Source: a bacterium (lineage in GTDB: Bacteria > SZUA-182 > SZUA-191 > JAJRXT01). Taken from it: 36,287 nt of DNA. Below, piece by piece: positions 9,257-18,261 of this stretch. Each line of letters opens with the position of its first letter. The stretch's first letter is position 1. Below the pieces are notes generated by a model. That model was not told the DNA's origin, ran no database searches, and saw only the letters and a list, made by a program, of their open reading frames with translations. The position numbers and the translations under genes were made by a program. Where the stretch lies: contig JAJRUS010000100.1 of assembly GCA_024277675.1 (NCBI GenBank), forward strand, positions 1 through 36,287, written 5' to 3'.

Positions 9257-10197
9257 GCCGGAAGTTGGTTGTGCCCTGATAGTTTAAGTATGATTTTTTC
9301 TGCTATTGTGATGGCATCCATAGCGGTTGGATAATCAAACCAACAGATACGAGTATCCTTTCTGAACCAGGTTAGTTGCCGCTTGGCAAAGCGTCTGGTA
9401 TCCTGTTTCATCGAGGCCACGGCCCCGGTTAAATCACAATCACCCTCCAGGTAAGAAAGCATTTGGCGATAGCCCAAACCCTGCATGGAATTTAACTCCC
9501 GATGATAGCCCATCTCAAGCAGCCCCTGCACCTCCTCCAATAATCCCGCCGCCAGCATTTCGTCCACCCGCAGCTCAATCTGTTCATATAACTGCGGTCG
9601 GGGGCAGACTAAGCCATACAACTTAAAATCATATTCAGCGGCCGGATTCGGTTGGGTATGCCAATCTGAAATTGGCCGGCCCGTATTATGATATACTTCC
9701 AACGCCCGAATAATACGGAACTCATCATGGGGATGCAACCGCCCGGCGCATATAGGATCGACCCGTTTTAATTTATCATGCAGATAATTACTATCCTGTC
9801 CCCTGGCTGATTCTTTTAACTTTTGCCGATAAGCTCTATCGGCGCCGGGGCCGGAGAATAGCCCGTCCACCAGAGCCCGAATGTATAACCCGCTGCCGCC
9901 TTCCACCACCGGAATTTTACCTTTGGCAATCAGGCCCTCAATTACAGGAATAACCAGCTTGCGGTAACGCCCGGCGCTAAAGCGCTGATCAGGCTCCACT
10001 ACATCAATTAAATGGCGCTTAACCTGATGGCAAAGAGCGGCTTCCGGTTTGGCGGTACCGATATCCATATAGCGGTAGACCTGGCGGGAGTCAGCCTGGA
10101 TAATCTCAGTATTAAGCTGCTGAGCCAAGACTTGAGCTACCCTGGTCTTTCCCACGCCGGTAGGGCCTGCTATGACTATAACTTGCTTTTTATTCAT
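9250..10197 (-). CDS. miaA: tRNA dimethylallyltransferase
   Basis: A 315-residue protein with P-loop GPTGVGKT at residues 11-18, followed by 'ADSRQVYRYMDIGTAKP', 'HLIDVVEP', 'VVEGGSGLYIRALVDG' and 'RRFAKRQLTWFRKD' near the C-terminus, all conserved in MiaA. It transfers a dimethylallyl group to A37 of tRNAs that read UNN codons. Length is standard. It is the last gene of a four-gene minus-strand operon, 17 bp after the thymidylate synthase gene. Confidence 0.97.
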   Translation of the reverse strand: MNKKQVIVIAGPTGVGKTRVAQVLAQQLNTEIIQADSRQVYRYMDIGTAKPEAALCHQVKRHLIDVVEPDQRFSAGRYRKLVIPVIEGLIAKGKIPVVEGGSGLYIRALVDGLFSGPGADRAYRQKLKESARGQDSNYLHDKLKRVDPICAGRLHPHDEFRIIRALEVYHNTGRPISDWHTQPNPAAEYDFKLYGLVCPRPQLYEQIELRVDEMLAAGLLEEVQGLLEMGYHRELNSMQGLGYRQMLSYLEGDCDLTGAVASMKQDTRRFAKRQLTWFRKDTRICWFDYPTAMDAITIAEKIILKLSGHNQLPAG

Positions 10198-10214
10198 AGC
10201 ATTAACCCTACATT

Positions 10215-10892
10215 TTATTCCCGGTTGAACCTGGCCTTTACCACCTCAAAATACATTTCATATAAATGCAGCCCGGCGCTTGAGGCAAACATTTTACCGG
10301 TGGGCAGGCCCACTTCCTGGGCGATAAATTCATTTAATATCTGCATCCCGCCTAAGTTGGTGGGAAAGCCGCTCCATAAATCCCAACTCCTGAAATAGAC
10401 CGAAATATCCAGCCTGCCGTTTACCACCTTTAAATCGATTAACCGCAGACATGGGGCATGGCCGAGTTCCAGATCACCCCCCAGCGGGATGTTGATGGCG
10501 CAGTGGTTATTGCCGGGGGCTTCTTTTAAGTGATTTATTATCCACTCCACCTGATTGGTTACCGTACCGTCCGGGTTGGGGAAGGCCAATATGCGGCTGC
10601 CGTAGGTATAGGTTTCATGCTGACTGACCTCGGCGCTCAGCAGATAATTGGCGGCGTAATCCTCTATTTGTGCTTCGTTATTGGGGGGTGGTACGGAGAG
10701 TGTTTCCGGGAATTGAATGGCCAGCGGTCTGGTTTCCGGATGCATTATTTCACAGGCGAAAAAATCGAACTGGCGCCGGATTTGCCCGCTGTAGGAACCG
10801 CTGTCAATCTTATAGTCATAGCCATGTTCCCAGCATAGATACACCGCCTGATGCCACGCATCATTGATGGTGGTGGCTTTTACTGTCTGCAT
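10215..10892 (-). CDS. Thymidylate synthase, short archaeal-type ThyA
   Basis: A 225-residue ThyA-fold protein. 'YGSR' (residues 97-100), the nucleophile context 'GHAPCLRLIDL' with Cys148, 'YFRSWDLWSGFPTNL' (166-180, equivalent to the RSxD...PxN phosphate and dUMP-binding motif) and 'LHLYEMY' are readable. It would methylate dUMP to dTMP. It is shorter than E. coli ThyA (264 residues) and lacks the usual N-terminal folate region, matching the methanogen-type branch, where folate use differs. The dCMP deaminase gene is directly upstream on the same strand (16-bp gap) and supplies dUMP. Transfer from archaea is possible. No thyX is visible. Confidence 0.85.
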   Translation of the reverse strand: MQTVKATTINDAWHQAVYLCWEHGYDYKIDSGSYSGQIRRQFDFFACEIMHPETRPLAIQFPETLSVPPPNNEAQIEDYAANYLLSAEVSQHETYTYGSRILAFPNPDGTVTNQVEWIINHLKEAPGNNHCAINIPLGGDLELGHAPCLRLIDLKVVNGRLDISVYFRSWDLWSGFPTNLGGMQILNEFIAQEVGLPTGKMFASSAGLHLYEMYFEVVKARFNRE

Positions 10893-10908
10893 GTTTCTCT
10901 CCTTAAAT

Positions 10909-11463
10909 CTATGATTTAGTGGCTGCCAGTCGGCGTATCGAGGTGGGGCATTCTAAGTGTTCCTTAATCTTCTCCATGACCGGGGTTGAAACCGAAAGCC
11001 GGGTCAGTTTTATACCCGCATCACTGATGGCCTGCTTCCAGAAATTATCCCGCTCGAAGTTCTGTGATTCATAATGGTGTTCGTAATAAATTTCGCTGAT
11101 GCGGGCGGTAGCCAGCAGTTTTAAGCATACATAACAGGGAGCAAGCGTAGTGTAAATAACGGCGCCCTCAACCGATATTCCGTAACGGGCGGCCTGTGCC
11201 AGGGCGTTGGCCTCAGCATGGGTGGCCCGGCAGAAATTATATTTATCTACGTCCGGAATATTGGCGCGACGCCTGAAGCACTCACCGTCATCAATACAAT
11301 GATCAGAACCGGGCATAGCCCCGTTATAACCGGTAGCCAGGATTTGCTTATCCAGCACAATCACCGCCCCGGTAGGCCGGGAAAGGCAGGTGGAGCGGGA
11401 GCTGCAAATCTTGGCGATTACCATGAAGTATTCGTCCCAGTTGGGTCGGTTTTGTTTCATCAA
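10909..11463 (-). CDS. dCMP deaminase (ComEB family)
   Basis: A 184-residue zinc-dependent deaminase. 'HAEANAL' (His82, catalytic Glu84) and 'LAPCYVC' (Cys110, Cys113) provide the zinc site; 'RPTGAVIVLDKQILATGYNGA' and the insert 'CIDDGECFRR' are typical of the dCMP deaminase branch. It converts dCMP to dUMP, feeding the thymidylate synthase encoded next. A second Cys-rich stretch (C20, C26, C56, C62, C78) fits the extra zinc site seen in some family members. It begins 10 bp after the end of the MBL gene in the same operon. Confidence 0.93.
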   Translation of the reverse strand: MMKQNRPNWDEYFMVIAKICSSRSTCLSRPTGAVIVLDKQILATGYNGAMPGSDHCIDDGECFRRRANIPDVDKYNFCRATHAEANALAQAARYGISVEGAVIYTTLAPCYVCLKLLATARISEIYYEHHYESQNFERDNFWKQAISDAGIKLTRLSVSTPVMEKIKEHLECPTSIRRLAATKS

Positions 11464-11473
11464 TGCTACCTTC

Positions 11474-12337
11474 TTATGAACCGGCTAATGTAGTGGTTGC
11501 CGGCCGGAGGGTATATTCCGTTTTAGCTTCCCGGCTTACTTTCTCTACATAGCCGGTTTCATGTTGTGTGTCATGTTTGAAAATCAGCAGCCAGCCTTCG
11601 TCAGCGGCTTGCGCCAGTATTTTCTTTTTCACTTTAAGGGTCTCTTCCGGCTCTACATCAAAGGCGGTAATAAAGGGTAGCCGCAAGTGATGAGCAGTAG
11701 GCATCAAATCGCCTACATATAGGGCGCTATTGCCTTTTGAGCTTATTTTTATCAATTGATGCCCGGCTGAATGTCCGCCGCTGAATAATAACTCTATGCC
11801 CGGCATGAGCGTATGATCGCCCTCCACCAGTTGCAGACAACCGGCTGCTTCCAGCGGGGTGATATTATCGGCCGGGTAACTGCCCTTATTCCTTTCGCTG
11901 GGATGGCAAGCGGCTTCCCATTCCTTTTTCTGTACCACTACCTTGGCCCGGGGAAAGCAAAGCTCTAACTGACCTTCGGCATTATAGCGACTTACTCCGC
12001 CCGCATGGTCAAAATGCAGGTGGGTCAACAGCAGATAATCGATTTCCTCCGGCTTGCAGAAAGGGTTCAGGGCTTCCTCCAGGGTCGGCTCCTGATTCAG
12101 CTTAAAAATATCCCGCTGTTTCGGTCCGAACTTATCACCCAGGCCGCAGTCCACCAGAATATTTTTTCCAGCGCGCTGAATCAGCAGGCAATTAAGCGCC
12201 AGCCGTATTCTATTCTGTTCATCAGCCGCTATTTGCTTATTCCAGATAGCCTTCGGCACCAAACCGAAGACGCTTCCCCCATCTAAAGAAAAATGACCGG
12301 CAGAAATTATTTGTAATTTAAATTCACCAAATTGCAT
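11474..12337 (-). CDS. Metallo-beta-lactamase-fold hydrolase
   Basis: A 287-residue MBL-fold protein. The dinuclear metal motif HLHFDH is at residues 106-111, with later ligands in 'SGGHSAGHQLI' and 'ALYVGDLMPTAHH' and a C-terminal 'IFKHDTQHE'. This resembles the lactonase (AhlL/AiiA-like) subgroup, but substrates in this subgroup vary and none can be inferred. It is the first gene of the operon with dCMP deaminase, thymidylate synthase and miaA. The divergent spacing from the TPR lipoprotein is ~76-88 bp and holds a palindrome. Confidence 0.85.
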   Translation of the reverse strand: MQFGEFKLQIISAGHFSLDGGSVFGLVPKAIWNKQIAADEQNRIRLALNCLLIQRAGKNILVDCGLGDKFGPKQRDIFKLNQEPTLEEALNPFCKPEEIDYLLLTHLHFDHAGGVSRYNAEGQLELCFPRAKVVVQKKEWEAACHPSERNKGSYPADNITPLEAAGCLQLVEGDHTLMPGIELLFSGGHSAGHQLIKISSKGNSALYVGDLMPTAHHLRLPFITAFDVEPEETLKVKKKILAQAADEGWLLIFKHDTQHETGYVEKVSREAKTEYTLRPATTTLAGS

Positions 12338-12355
12338 AATTTACTTATCATTAAT

Positions 12356-12370
12356 CCCGAATTATTCGGG
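12356..12370. promoter_or_regulatory. Palindrome between divergent genes
   Basis: CCCGAATTATTCGGG is a perfect 6-bp inverted repeat around TTA, in the short gap between the divergent MBL gene and TPR lipoprotein gene. It could be an operator serving both or a small hairpin. No factor can be named. Confidence 0.3.
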
Positions 12371-12413
12371 TTATTGCTTGTGGTGGGATGAGGATCGTGA
12401 TAAATTATAGTTT

Positions 12414-13037
12414 ATGGGACATAATATGACAAGTAAAAACTATCGTTTATTAAAATCGGCGGGGCTTATCCTGTTGCTCGTATCGTTTGGTGGGTGTAAT
12501 TGTGTTCCCAGGCAGGTGAAAGATACCCCGGCGGAAGGTAAGGCAGGCTCACTATCTGATTCAGCCAGATTAATCCAAACCGGAAAGCTGGATGAGGCCA
12601 TTGCCCGGTTAGAGCAGGCAGCGGCCATGAATCCTGCCCCGGAAAGGCAGCAGTTGCTGGGACTGGCCTATCAAAAGAAGAGCCGACAACTGGCCGGATT
12701 GAGTATTGCGGCCTATGAAGCGGCTATAGCAGATTCGGAAAATTCTAAAGCGGCCCGGCTTAGTTTGGGAGATATTTATTATCAGCAGGGAAAGTATGCC
12801 AAGTGCATCGAAGTATTAGCGCCGTTAACCGATAAACCAGGTTCTCCACTGGCAGCCCGGAGATTATTGGCCCTGGCTTATTTCAATGCCGGCCGGATTA
12901 ACCAGTCGTTATCGGAATGGAACAAGCTGCACCAACTTAAGCCTGAGGATGGCGAAGTTGAGTTTTATCTGGGGTTGCTGAAGGAGAAAAAAGAGCTATA
13001 TGAAGAGGCGCTGGAGCATTACCAAAAGGTAATCTAA
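12414..13037 (+). CDS. TPR lipoprotein, likely N-terminal half of a split gene
   Basis: A 207-residue ORF; ATG 12426 is an alternative start with GGGA 6 nt upstream. It has a signal peptide (KSAGLILLLVSFGG) and a lipobox ending in Cys at residue 28 (FGGC|N). TPR-like units run from ~45 to the end, the last reading 'LYEEALEHYQKVI' before TAA at 13035-13037. That TAA is in frame with the next ORF, whose first residues (SMPDSKWAEDARQRLAAL) read as the exact continuation of this TPR. It is either a real separate lipoprotein or the front of an 840-850-residue lipoprotein with a DUF3857/transglutaminase body. Confidence 0.8.
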   Translation: MGHNMTSKNYRLLKSAGLILLLVSFGGCNCVPRQVKDTPAEGKAGSLSDSARLIQTGKLDEAIARLEQAAAMNPAPERQQLLGLAYQKKSRQLAGLSIAAYEAAIADSENSKAARLSLGDIYYQQGKYAKCIEVLAPLTDKPGSPLAARRLLALAYFNAGRINQSLSEWNKLHQLKPEDGEVEFYLGLLKEKKELYEEALEHYQKVI

Positions 13038-13040
13038 TCA

Positions 13041-14960
13041 ATGCCTGACAGCAAATGGGCGGAAGATGCCAGGCAGCGACTGGCGGCCCTGGAAGCCTTC
13101 GGTGGCGTATTAACGCTGGCCGGTATCAAGGATGAGGAGGTACGGCAGATTATCAAAAACTCCCCGGGGGCTGAAGAACATCACAATGCCGGGGCCATAA
13201 TATTGCTGGATGAGGTCCGCTATACGGTGCATGATAATCATACCATGACCACCCGCATCCACCGGCTGATCAAGGTATTAAATGAACGGGGTAAGCGTTT
13301 TGGCGAGGTGAAGTTGGATTATGATTCCAGTCATCAGACGGTTAAAGTTGACCTGGCGCGAACTATAAAACAAGACGGCGCTATAGTAAATGTGGGTAAA
13401 AAATCTATGCGTGACCTTACTCCCTGGTCGGGTTTTCCACTATACAGCAATGCGAAAGTGAAGGTCATCTCTATGCCGGAGGTGATGGCCGGTTCATTTA
13501 TTGAGTATATTGCCACCATCGAGTCGTCCGAGTTGCTGAATGAAGATGATTTTCAGTTCGGAGTGGGGTTGCAATCTTATGAGCCTCAAATATTGCAGCG
13601 CATCATCCTGGATGTGCCTGAATCCCGGCAGATCAATATCAAATACTTGCGGTTGAAAGATATTTCCCCGAAGCTTGAACAAAAAGACGGGCGGCGGGTG
13701 TATACCTGGGAAGTGAAGGATATGCCGGAGATAATTTCTGAACCGTTGATGCCCCCCTGGGCTGATATTTCGCCCTTTATTATGGTTTCCAGCTTCAGCG
13801 ATTGGGCAGAGATCAGTCGTTGGTTTCAAAAACTGGCTAAAGATCAATTTCAGCCGGATGAGGCCATAAAACAAAAAGTGGCTGAACTTACTGCCGATGC
13901 GGCTACTCCGGAAGAGCAGGCCCGGCGCATATTTAATTTTGTAGCCAGCGAGATTCGCTATGTTGGCTTAGAATATGGCGTCTCCGGTTATAAGCCGCAT
14001 AAGGCTACTGAAATATTCAAAAACAAATATGGCGATTGTAAGGATCAAGCTACGCTTTTAGTATCAATGCTGCGCGAGGTGGATGTGCCGGCTTACCTGG
14101 TATTGCTCAGCACCCGGGATAACGGCCGGGTGGAAGAGGATATCCCCATGTTGCAATTCGATCATTGTATTGTGGCGGCCCGGTTGGGAGATAGGCTGGT
14201 CTGGCTTGATCCCACCTGTGATACCTGCGGGCTTGATGATATACCGGACGGCAACCAAAAGCGCCGGACCCTGGTAATGTTTGAGGATGGCGCCCGCTTT
14301 ATAACCAGTCCGCAGGTAGCGCCTGAGAAGAATAAAATGCTGAAGCAGGTGGAATTGAAGATAAAAGCTGACGGTAGTGTAAATGGCAGTTCAAAACTGA
14401 TTACCGCTGGTGATTATAGCGTCAGTTACCGGGGATTTAAGTATACCAAACCCATAAAACGCAAACATATGCTACAGGGACTGGTAAACGGCATGTATCC
14501 CGGCGGCAAGCTGTTGGATTATTCCTTTACCGGCCTGGAGGAAATGGATGGCCCGGTTACTATCAGCTTGAATTATACCGGCCCCAGCTACCTTAAAACT
14601 GCCGGGGATTTAAGGCTGTTCCAGTTGCCGGGTATCGGCAGCAGCGCCAGGGCGGTAAGTCGTGAGGATAGAACCTATCCCATTCAATTTGGCAGTACTT
14701 CCTGGACTGAAGTACATACTACCATAAAAATTCCCCCCGAATACAAGGTGCGCTACCTGCCGGAGGAAATCAAACTGGAGTTGCCGGCTGTTTCCTACTG
14801 GTCATACTATGAGCAGCGGGATGGCGCAATTTATTATTTTAAGCGGAATATAATAAAGAAGGTGGAAATTCCAGTGGCGGACTATCAGCAGTATAAAGAA
14901 TACCGGGAAAAGATTGCTCAGGAAACGGACCAGCAAATTATCCTGGAGGAGAAAAAATAA
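13041..14960 (+). CDS. DUF3857/transglutaminase-like protein, likely C-terminal part of a split gene
   Basis: A 639-residue ORF from ATG 13041, which is only weakly supported (AAGG 11 nt or more upstream). Residues 1-15 read as the end of a TPR helix pair. Residues ~60-220 match DUF3857 ('TTRIHRLIKVLNERGK', 'VKVISMPEVMAGSFIEY'). Residues ~290-395 are a transglutaminase core with a probable Cys333 ('YGDCKDQATLL'), His375 ('FDHCIV'), Asp390 ('WLDPT') triad. A beta-rich C-terminal domain follows. DUF3857 proteins are usually exported, yet this ORF has no signal peptide of its own, which supports its being the rear part of the preceding lipoprotein ORF in the same frame. The substrate is unknown. 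Confidence 0.85.
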   Translation: MPDSKWAEDARQRLAALEAFGGVLTLAGIKDEEVRQIIKNSPGAEEHHNAGAIILLDEVRYTVHDNHTMTTRIHRLIKVLNERGKRFGEVKLDYDSSHQTVKVDLARTIKQDGAIVNVGKKSMRDLTPWSGFPLYSNAKVKVISMPEVMAGSFIEYIATIESSELLNEDDFQFGVGLQSYEPQILQRIILDVPESRQINIKYLRLKDISPKLEQKDGRRVYTWEVKDMPEIISEPLMPPWADISPFIMVSSFSDWAEISRWFQKLAKDQFQPDEAIKQKVAELTADAATPEEQARRIFNFVASEIRYVGLEYGVSGYKPHKATEIFKNKYGDCKDQATLLVSMLREVDVPAYLVLLSTRDNGRVEEDIPMLQFDHCIVAARLGDRLVWLDPTCDTCGLDDIPDGNQKRRTLVMFEDGARFITSPQVAPEKNKMLKQVELKIKADGSVNGSSKLITAGDYSVSYRGFKYTKPIKRKHMLQGLVNGMYPGGKLLDYSFTGLEEMDGPVTISLNYTGPSYLKTAGDLRLFQLPGIGSSARAVSREDRTYPIQFGSTSWTEVHTTIKIPPEYKVRYLPEEIKLELPAVSYWSYYEQRDGAIYYFKRNIIKKVEIPVADYQQYKEYREKIAQETDQQIILEEKK

Positions 14961-14972
14961 TCCGGCAAACTC

Positions 14973-17513
14973 CTATCCACCTAACCGCTTGACCAGTTTA
15001 TTTAAGTTCTGAGCATTGGGTTGGTTCGGAAAGAGTTTCAGCGATTGCTTTATATACGCTATGGCTTGCTCAGAATCGCCCAGCCGGTTTAATAAGAGGC
15101 CGGCATTAGTATAAGCCAGCGCAAATCTGGGTTTGACTTGAATAGCCTGTTGGTATCTCGTAAGCGCCGAATTGTAATCTCCCCTGGATTCGGCCATTAT
15201 TCCCAGATGATAATGGGCTAAGGCAAAGCGGGGATTTACCCGTAATGCCTGCTTAAAGGCGCGTTTTGCTCTGGCAGGTTGATTTCTCTGCTTATATACC
15301 AGCCCTAAATTAAAATAGAATTCAGCCACATTAGGTTTCAGCTTAATGGCTTTTTCAAATAATGCTTGCGCTTCAGATAAATTCCCAGTGTTTAAATAGG
15401 CCAATCCCAGGTTGTTGCGCGCTTCAGCATAGTCCGGCTGAGCAGCTACTACCCGGCTGAAGGCCGCTGCCGCTTGTTTGTAATCTTTTATGCTGTTATA
15501 AGCATTACCCAGGTTGTAATTAACCGCCACATCATTGGGGTTAGCTCGCAATACTTTCTTGAATTCTGCTATTGCTTCGTAGTACATGCCCTTAAAACTA
15601 TAAGCCAGTGCAAGATTACTGCGGGCTTTTAAAAAGCTGGGTTTAATTTCCAGTGACCGGGTATATTCAGCTATAGCTTTATCATACAACCCTTTAAAGC
15701 TGTAGGCTACCCCCAGATTATTGTGGCTTTTTTCGCATTCCGGATTTATCTTCAAGGCGATTAAGTGTTCGGCAATAGCCTTATCATATTGCCGCATATT
15801 ACAATAGGCGCTACCCAAGTTATTGTGGGCTTCCTTGTACTCAGGCCGCATCCTGATGGCTTGCTGGTATTCCTTTACCGCTTTCTTATACATGCCCTGG
15901 CGGTTATAAGCATTTCCCAGGTTATTGTATGCTTCAGGGTAATTGGGATCCAGTTTTATACCGATCAGGTATTCGTTAGTGGCATCTTTAAGTCGCTTGG
16001 CATCGCTGTAAGCCACTCCCAGGTTTACATGTTGCCGGGCATTACCGGGGGATTTTTTAACCACATCTTCAAGAATGCTGATTACACTTTGCCAGGCTTC
16101 ATTACGCTGATAGGTCATCATGGAAAGATTAATGACCAATACAGTCAATGCCCCTATTTTTAAAGGAGTTCGCAGGCGGGGCGCCAGGTGATGAATAGCC
16201 CGTTCCATGCCCCATATCACGATGATAAAAATGCCGATGCCGGGCAAATATAGCCGATGGTCATAAACCAGATCCAACCCCACAATAGTAGATTCCACTA
16301 CCAGGTTGACAAAGAACCATAGTATAAAAAAAGAAATCAAGGGTTCTTTTTTGGCTATATAAATCGCCAGATATATTAAGCCAACAATAATCAGCAAGCT
16401 GGCTATGGTAGCCGGCGGGTTAAGCAGGGAATAAGATAACGGAAAATCATAATCCAGGTTCAGCCTAGTAGGCAGGGGTAAAAACAACAGCGTAAAATAA
16501 TAGACAATCACCCGCCATTCAGTGGAAACCCGCTCGAAAAGTGTGAATGGCCGGCGGGCATAATTAGTCTTAAACCAGGCAATAGGCTCAAATTTGGTGT
16601 ATACCAGAAATATTAATAATATAATAAATATAATGCCCGATAGATATGGCCATTTCTTTTTCAGCCAATCAGGATCAAGTTCCTGGAAGAAGTAAAATTC
16701 GTATAGGAACACTAAGATGGGAATTACGATGGTATTTTGTTTGCTGCTGAAAGCCGCACAAAAACAGACGAAGGCGATTAAATAATACCACCAGGAATTT
16801 GACCCGGAAGAGAGCCGCCCCCTGGCATAGCAAATCAGAGATATTACAGAGAATAAAGCGGCCAGGCTGGTAGCCCGCTGAACGATATAGGTCACTGCCT
16901 GGGTATTTACCGGATGGACGACAAATATAATGGCACAGGCCGCCGCAATTTCCCTGGCCCATGAGCCGTACCTGTCCTTCATGGCTGGCAGGGTAAGGGT
17001 TAACAGGGTAAATTTGAATATTGCCCAGGCGCATAGGATGTGGATGATTAGATTAACCAGATGGTAGCCCCAGGTGTTTAACCCGCCAAAGTAATAATTA
17101 AGGGCATAGCTGATTTGACTTATGGTGCGGCCGTTTTTGGCAATGGAGGATTTTAATCTGATTAGATCCCCATCCGCTATCTTCAAACTGGATAGGTGTA
17201 CCCCCCGGTTGTGGACTATATTGGAACCATCGTCAAATATAAAGGGAACCGAAAAGGAGTTACTATAAGCTGCGCCGGCCAGAATTACGATAAATACAAA
17301 GGTGACTAAGTTGAAAACATCAGGACGTTTGCTCACTAACCAGTTAAGCAGCTTTTGAGAGGGGCTGGACGATTTTTTCAGTAAGCAACACTGCTTATAT
17401 TTTTTCCCGCTGCCACAAGGGCAGGGATCATTACGACCGACCGCAACCATTTTCTGGCCTTTGGTCGGAATACTCGCCTCTTTCAAGGGGGTGTTGTGAC
17501 TAAATTTAGCCAT
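14973..17513 (-). CDS. SEC-C motif / TMTC-like membrane protein with ten TPRs
   Basis: An 846-residue protein in three parts. Residues 26-43 are a SEC-C zinc motif (GRNDPCPCGSGKKYKQCC; Cys31, 33, 42, 43) as found at the SecA C-terminus. From ~58 to ~460 there are about ten membrane segments, with 'FIFDDGSNIVHN' in the first outer loop, as in TMTC/GT-C-type O-mannosyltransferase-like proteins. From ~487 to the end there are ten 34-residue TPRs ('AHNNLGSAYCNMRQYDKAI' type). The membrane and TPR parts are a known combination; the SEC-C motif in front is unusual. It would be cytoplasmic if the first helix starts from the inside. The start ATG overlaps the methyltransferase stop by 8 bp (ATGGCTAA), indicating translational coupling. 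Confidence 0.85.
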   Translation of the reverse strand: MAKFSHNTPLKEASIPTKGQKMVAVGRNDPCPCGSGKKYKQCCLLKKSSSPSQKLLNWLVSKRPDVFNLVTFVFIVILAGAAYSNSFSVPFIFDDGSNIVHNRGVHLSSLKIADGDLIRLKSSIAKNGRTISQISYALNYYFGGLNTWGYHLVNLIIHILCAWAIFKFTLLTLTLPAMKDRYGSWAREIAAACAIIFVVHPVNTQAVTYIVQRATSLAALFSVISLICYARGRLSSGSNSWWYYLIAFVCFCAAFSSKQNTIVIPILVFLYEFYFFQELDPDWLKKKWPYLSGIIFIILLIFLVYTKFEPIAWFKTNYARRPFTLFERVSTEWRVIVYYFTLLFLPLPTRLNLDYDFPLSYSLLNPPATIASLLIIVGLIYLAIYIAKKEPLISFFILWFFVNLVVESTIVGLDLVYDHRLYLPGIGIFIIVIWGMERAIHHLAPRLRTPLKIGALTVLVINLSMMTYQRNEAWQSVISILEDVVKKSPGNARQHVNLGVAYSDAKRLKDATNEYLIGIKLDPNYPEAYNNLGNAYNRQGMYKKAVKEYQQAIRMRPEYKEAHNNLGSAYCNMRQYDKAIAEHLIALKINPECEKSHNNLGVAYSFKGLYDKAIAEYTRSLEIKPSFLKARSNLALAYSFKGMYYEAIAEFKKVLRANPNDVAVNYNLGNAYNSIKDYKQAAAAFSRVVAAQPDYAEARNNLGLAYLNTGNLSEAQALFEKAIKLKPNVAEFYFNLGLVYKQRNQPARAKRAFKQALRVNPRFALAHYHLGIMAESRGDYNSALTRYQQAIQVKPRFALAYTNAGLLLNRLGDSEQAIAYIKQSLKLFPNQPNAQNLNKLVKRLGG

Positions 17514-18261
17514 TTTCCTGCCTTTTTATACACCGCCAGGCCAACATGTGTCCGCAATGGGGCAGTGTTATTTCCAATAACCGCTCCACGGGTTGAAATA
17601 ACCGGTAAAGCGGCACCGTTATTTGACTTGGAATTACCTTCATTCCCCGGCCGGTGGGAGGGAAATACCAAATTCCCCGCTTGGATTTAATCTTGAATTT
17701 ATCTATCAGCAATTTTTTCAAGCTATTATAAGTATACCAGTTATCTATAGGTTGACCTGCGCTGGTCACCGGCTTTTTTAAAAGTAGCTCGGCTACCTTT
17801 CTGGCCAGACCATACCATGAAACCCAATTGGGAGTGGTAATTATTAATCGCCCATTATCGCATAATACCTGATGAAAATCCAGAATGGCGGCCCGGGGGT
17901 CAGTTAAATGTTCTAACACCTCACTACAAATTATACAGCTAAAAGCATTTCTCTTAAATGGCAGATGCTGAGCATCGGCTACCAGATATTTGTTTGTTTT
18001 GTATTGCGTTCTGGCGAGAGAAACCCGTTTATAAGATAAATCAAAGGCTATTATGGTTCTTTTATTTGTTGGATGCTGCTCGTCGGCTGAAATAAAAATA
18101 TCTGTCTGGAAACCACAGCCGACGATCAACAAATTGGGGAAATCGCTCCTCTTCAAGAAGCTCTTTATGACCGCCAGTCGCCTTGACTGTTTGATTAAAC
18201 CCAGAGGATGGTTTTCGGAATCAGTCCAATTCCCATAAAACTCTTTAGCATTAGCGGACAT
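17506..18261 (-). CDS. Class I SAM-dependent methyltransferase
   Basis: A 251-residue protein with a Methyltransf_11-type core: 'LLIVGCGFQTD' (motif I, residues ~43-53), 'AFDLSYKRV', 'VADAQHLPF' (~97-105), 'IICSEVLEHLTDPRA' (~112-126) and 'NGRLIITTPN' (~136-145). The second half ('WYFPPTGRGMKVIP') is not diagnostic. Neighbours on the same strand are a membrane GT-C/TPR protein, so a role in cell-surface glycan or lipid modification is possible but inferred. Gene end and next start overlap by 8 bp. Confidence 0.88.
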   Translation of the reverse strand: MSANAKEFYGNWTDSENHPLGLIKQSRRLAVIKSFLKRSDFPNLLIVGCGFQTDIFISADEQHPTNKRTIIAFDLSYKRVSLARTQYKTNKYLVADAQHLPFKRNAFSCIICSEVLEHLTDPRAAILDFHQVLCDNGRLIITTPNWVSWYGLARKVAELLLKKPVTSAGQPIDNWYTYNSLKKLLIDKFKIKSKRGIWYFPPTGRGMKVIPSQITVPLYRLFQPVERLLEITLPHCGHMLAWRCIKRQENG

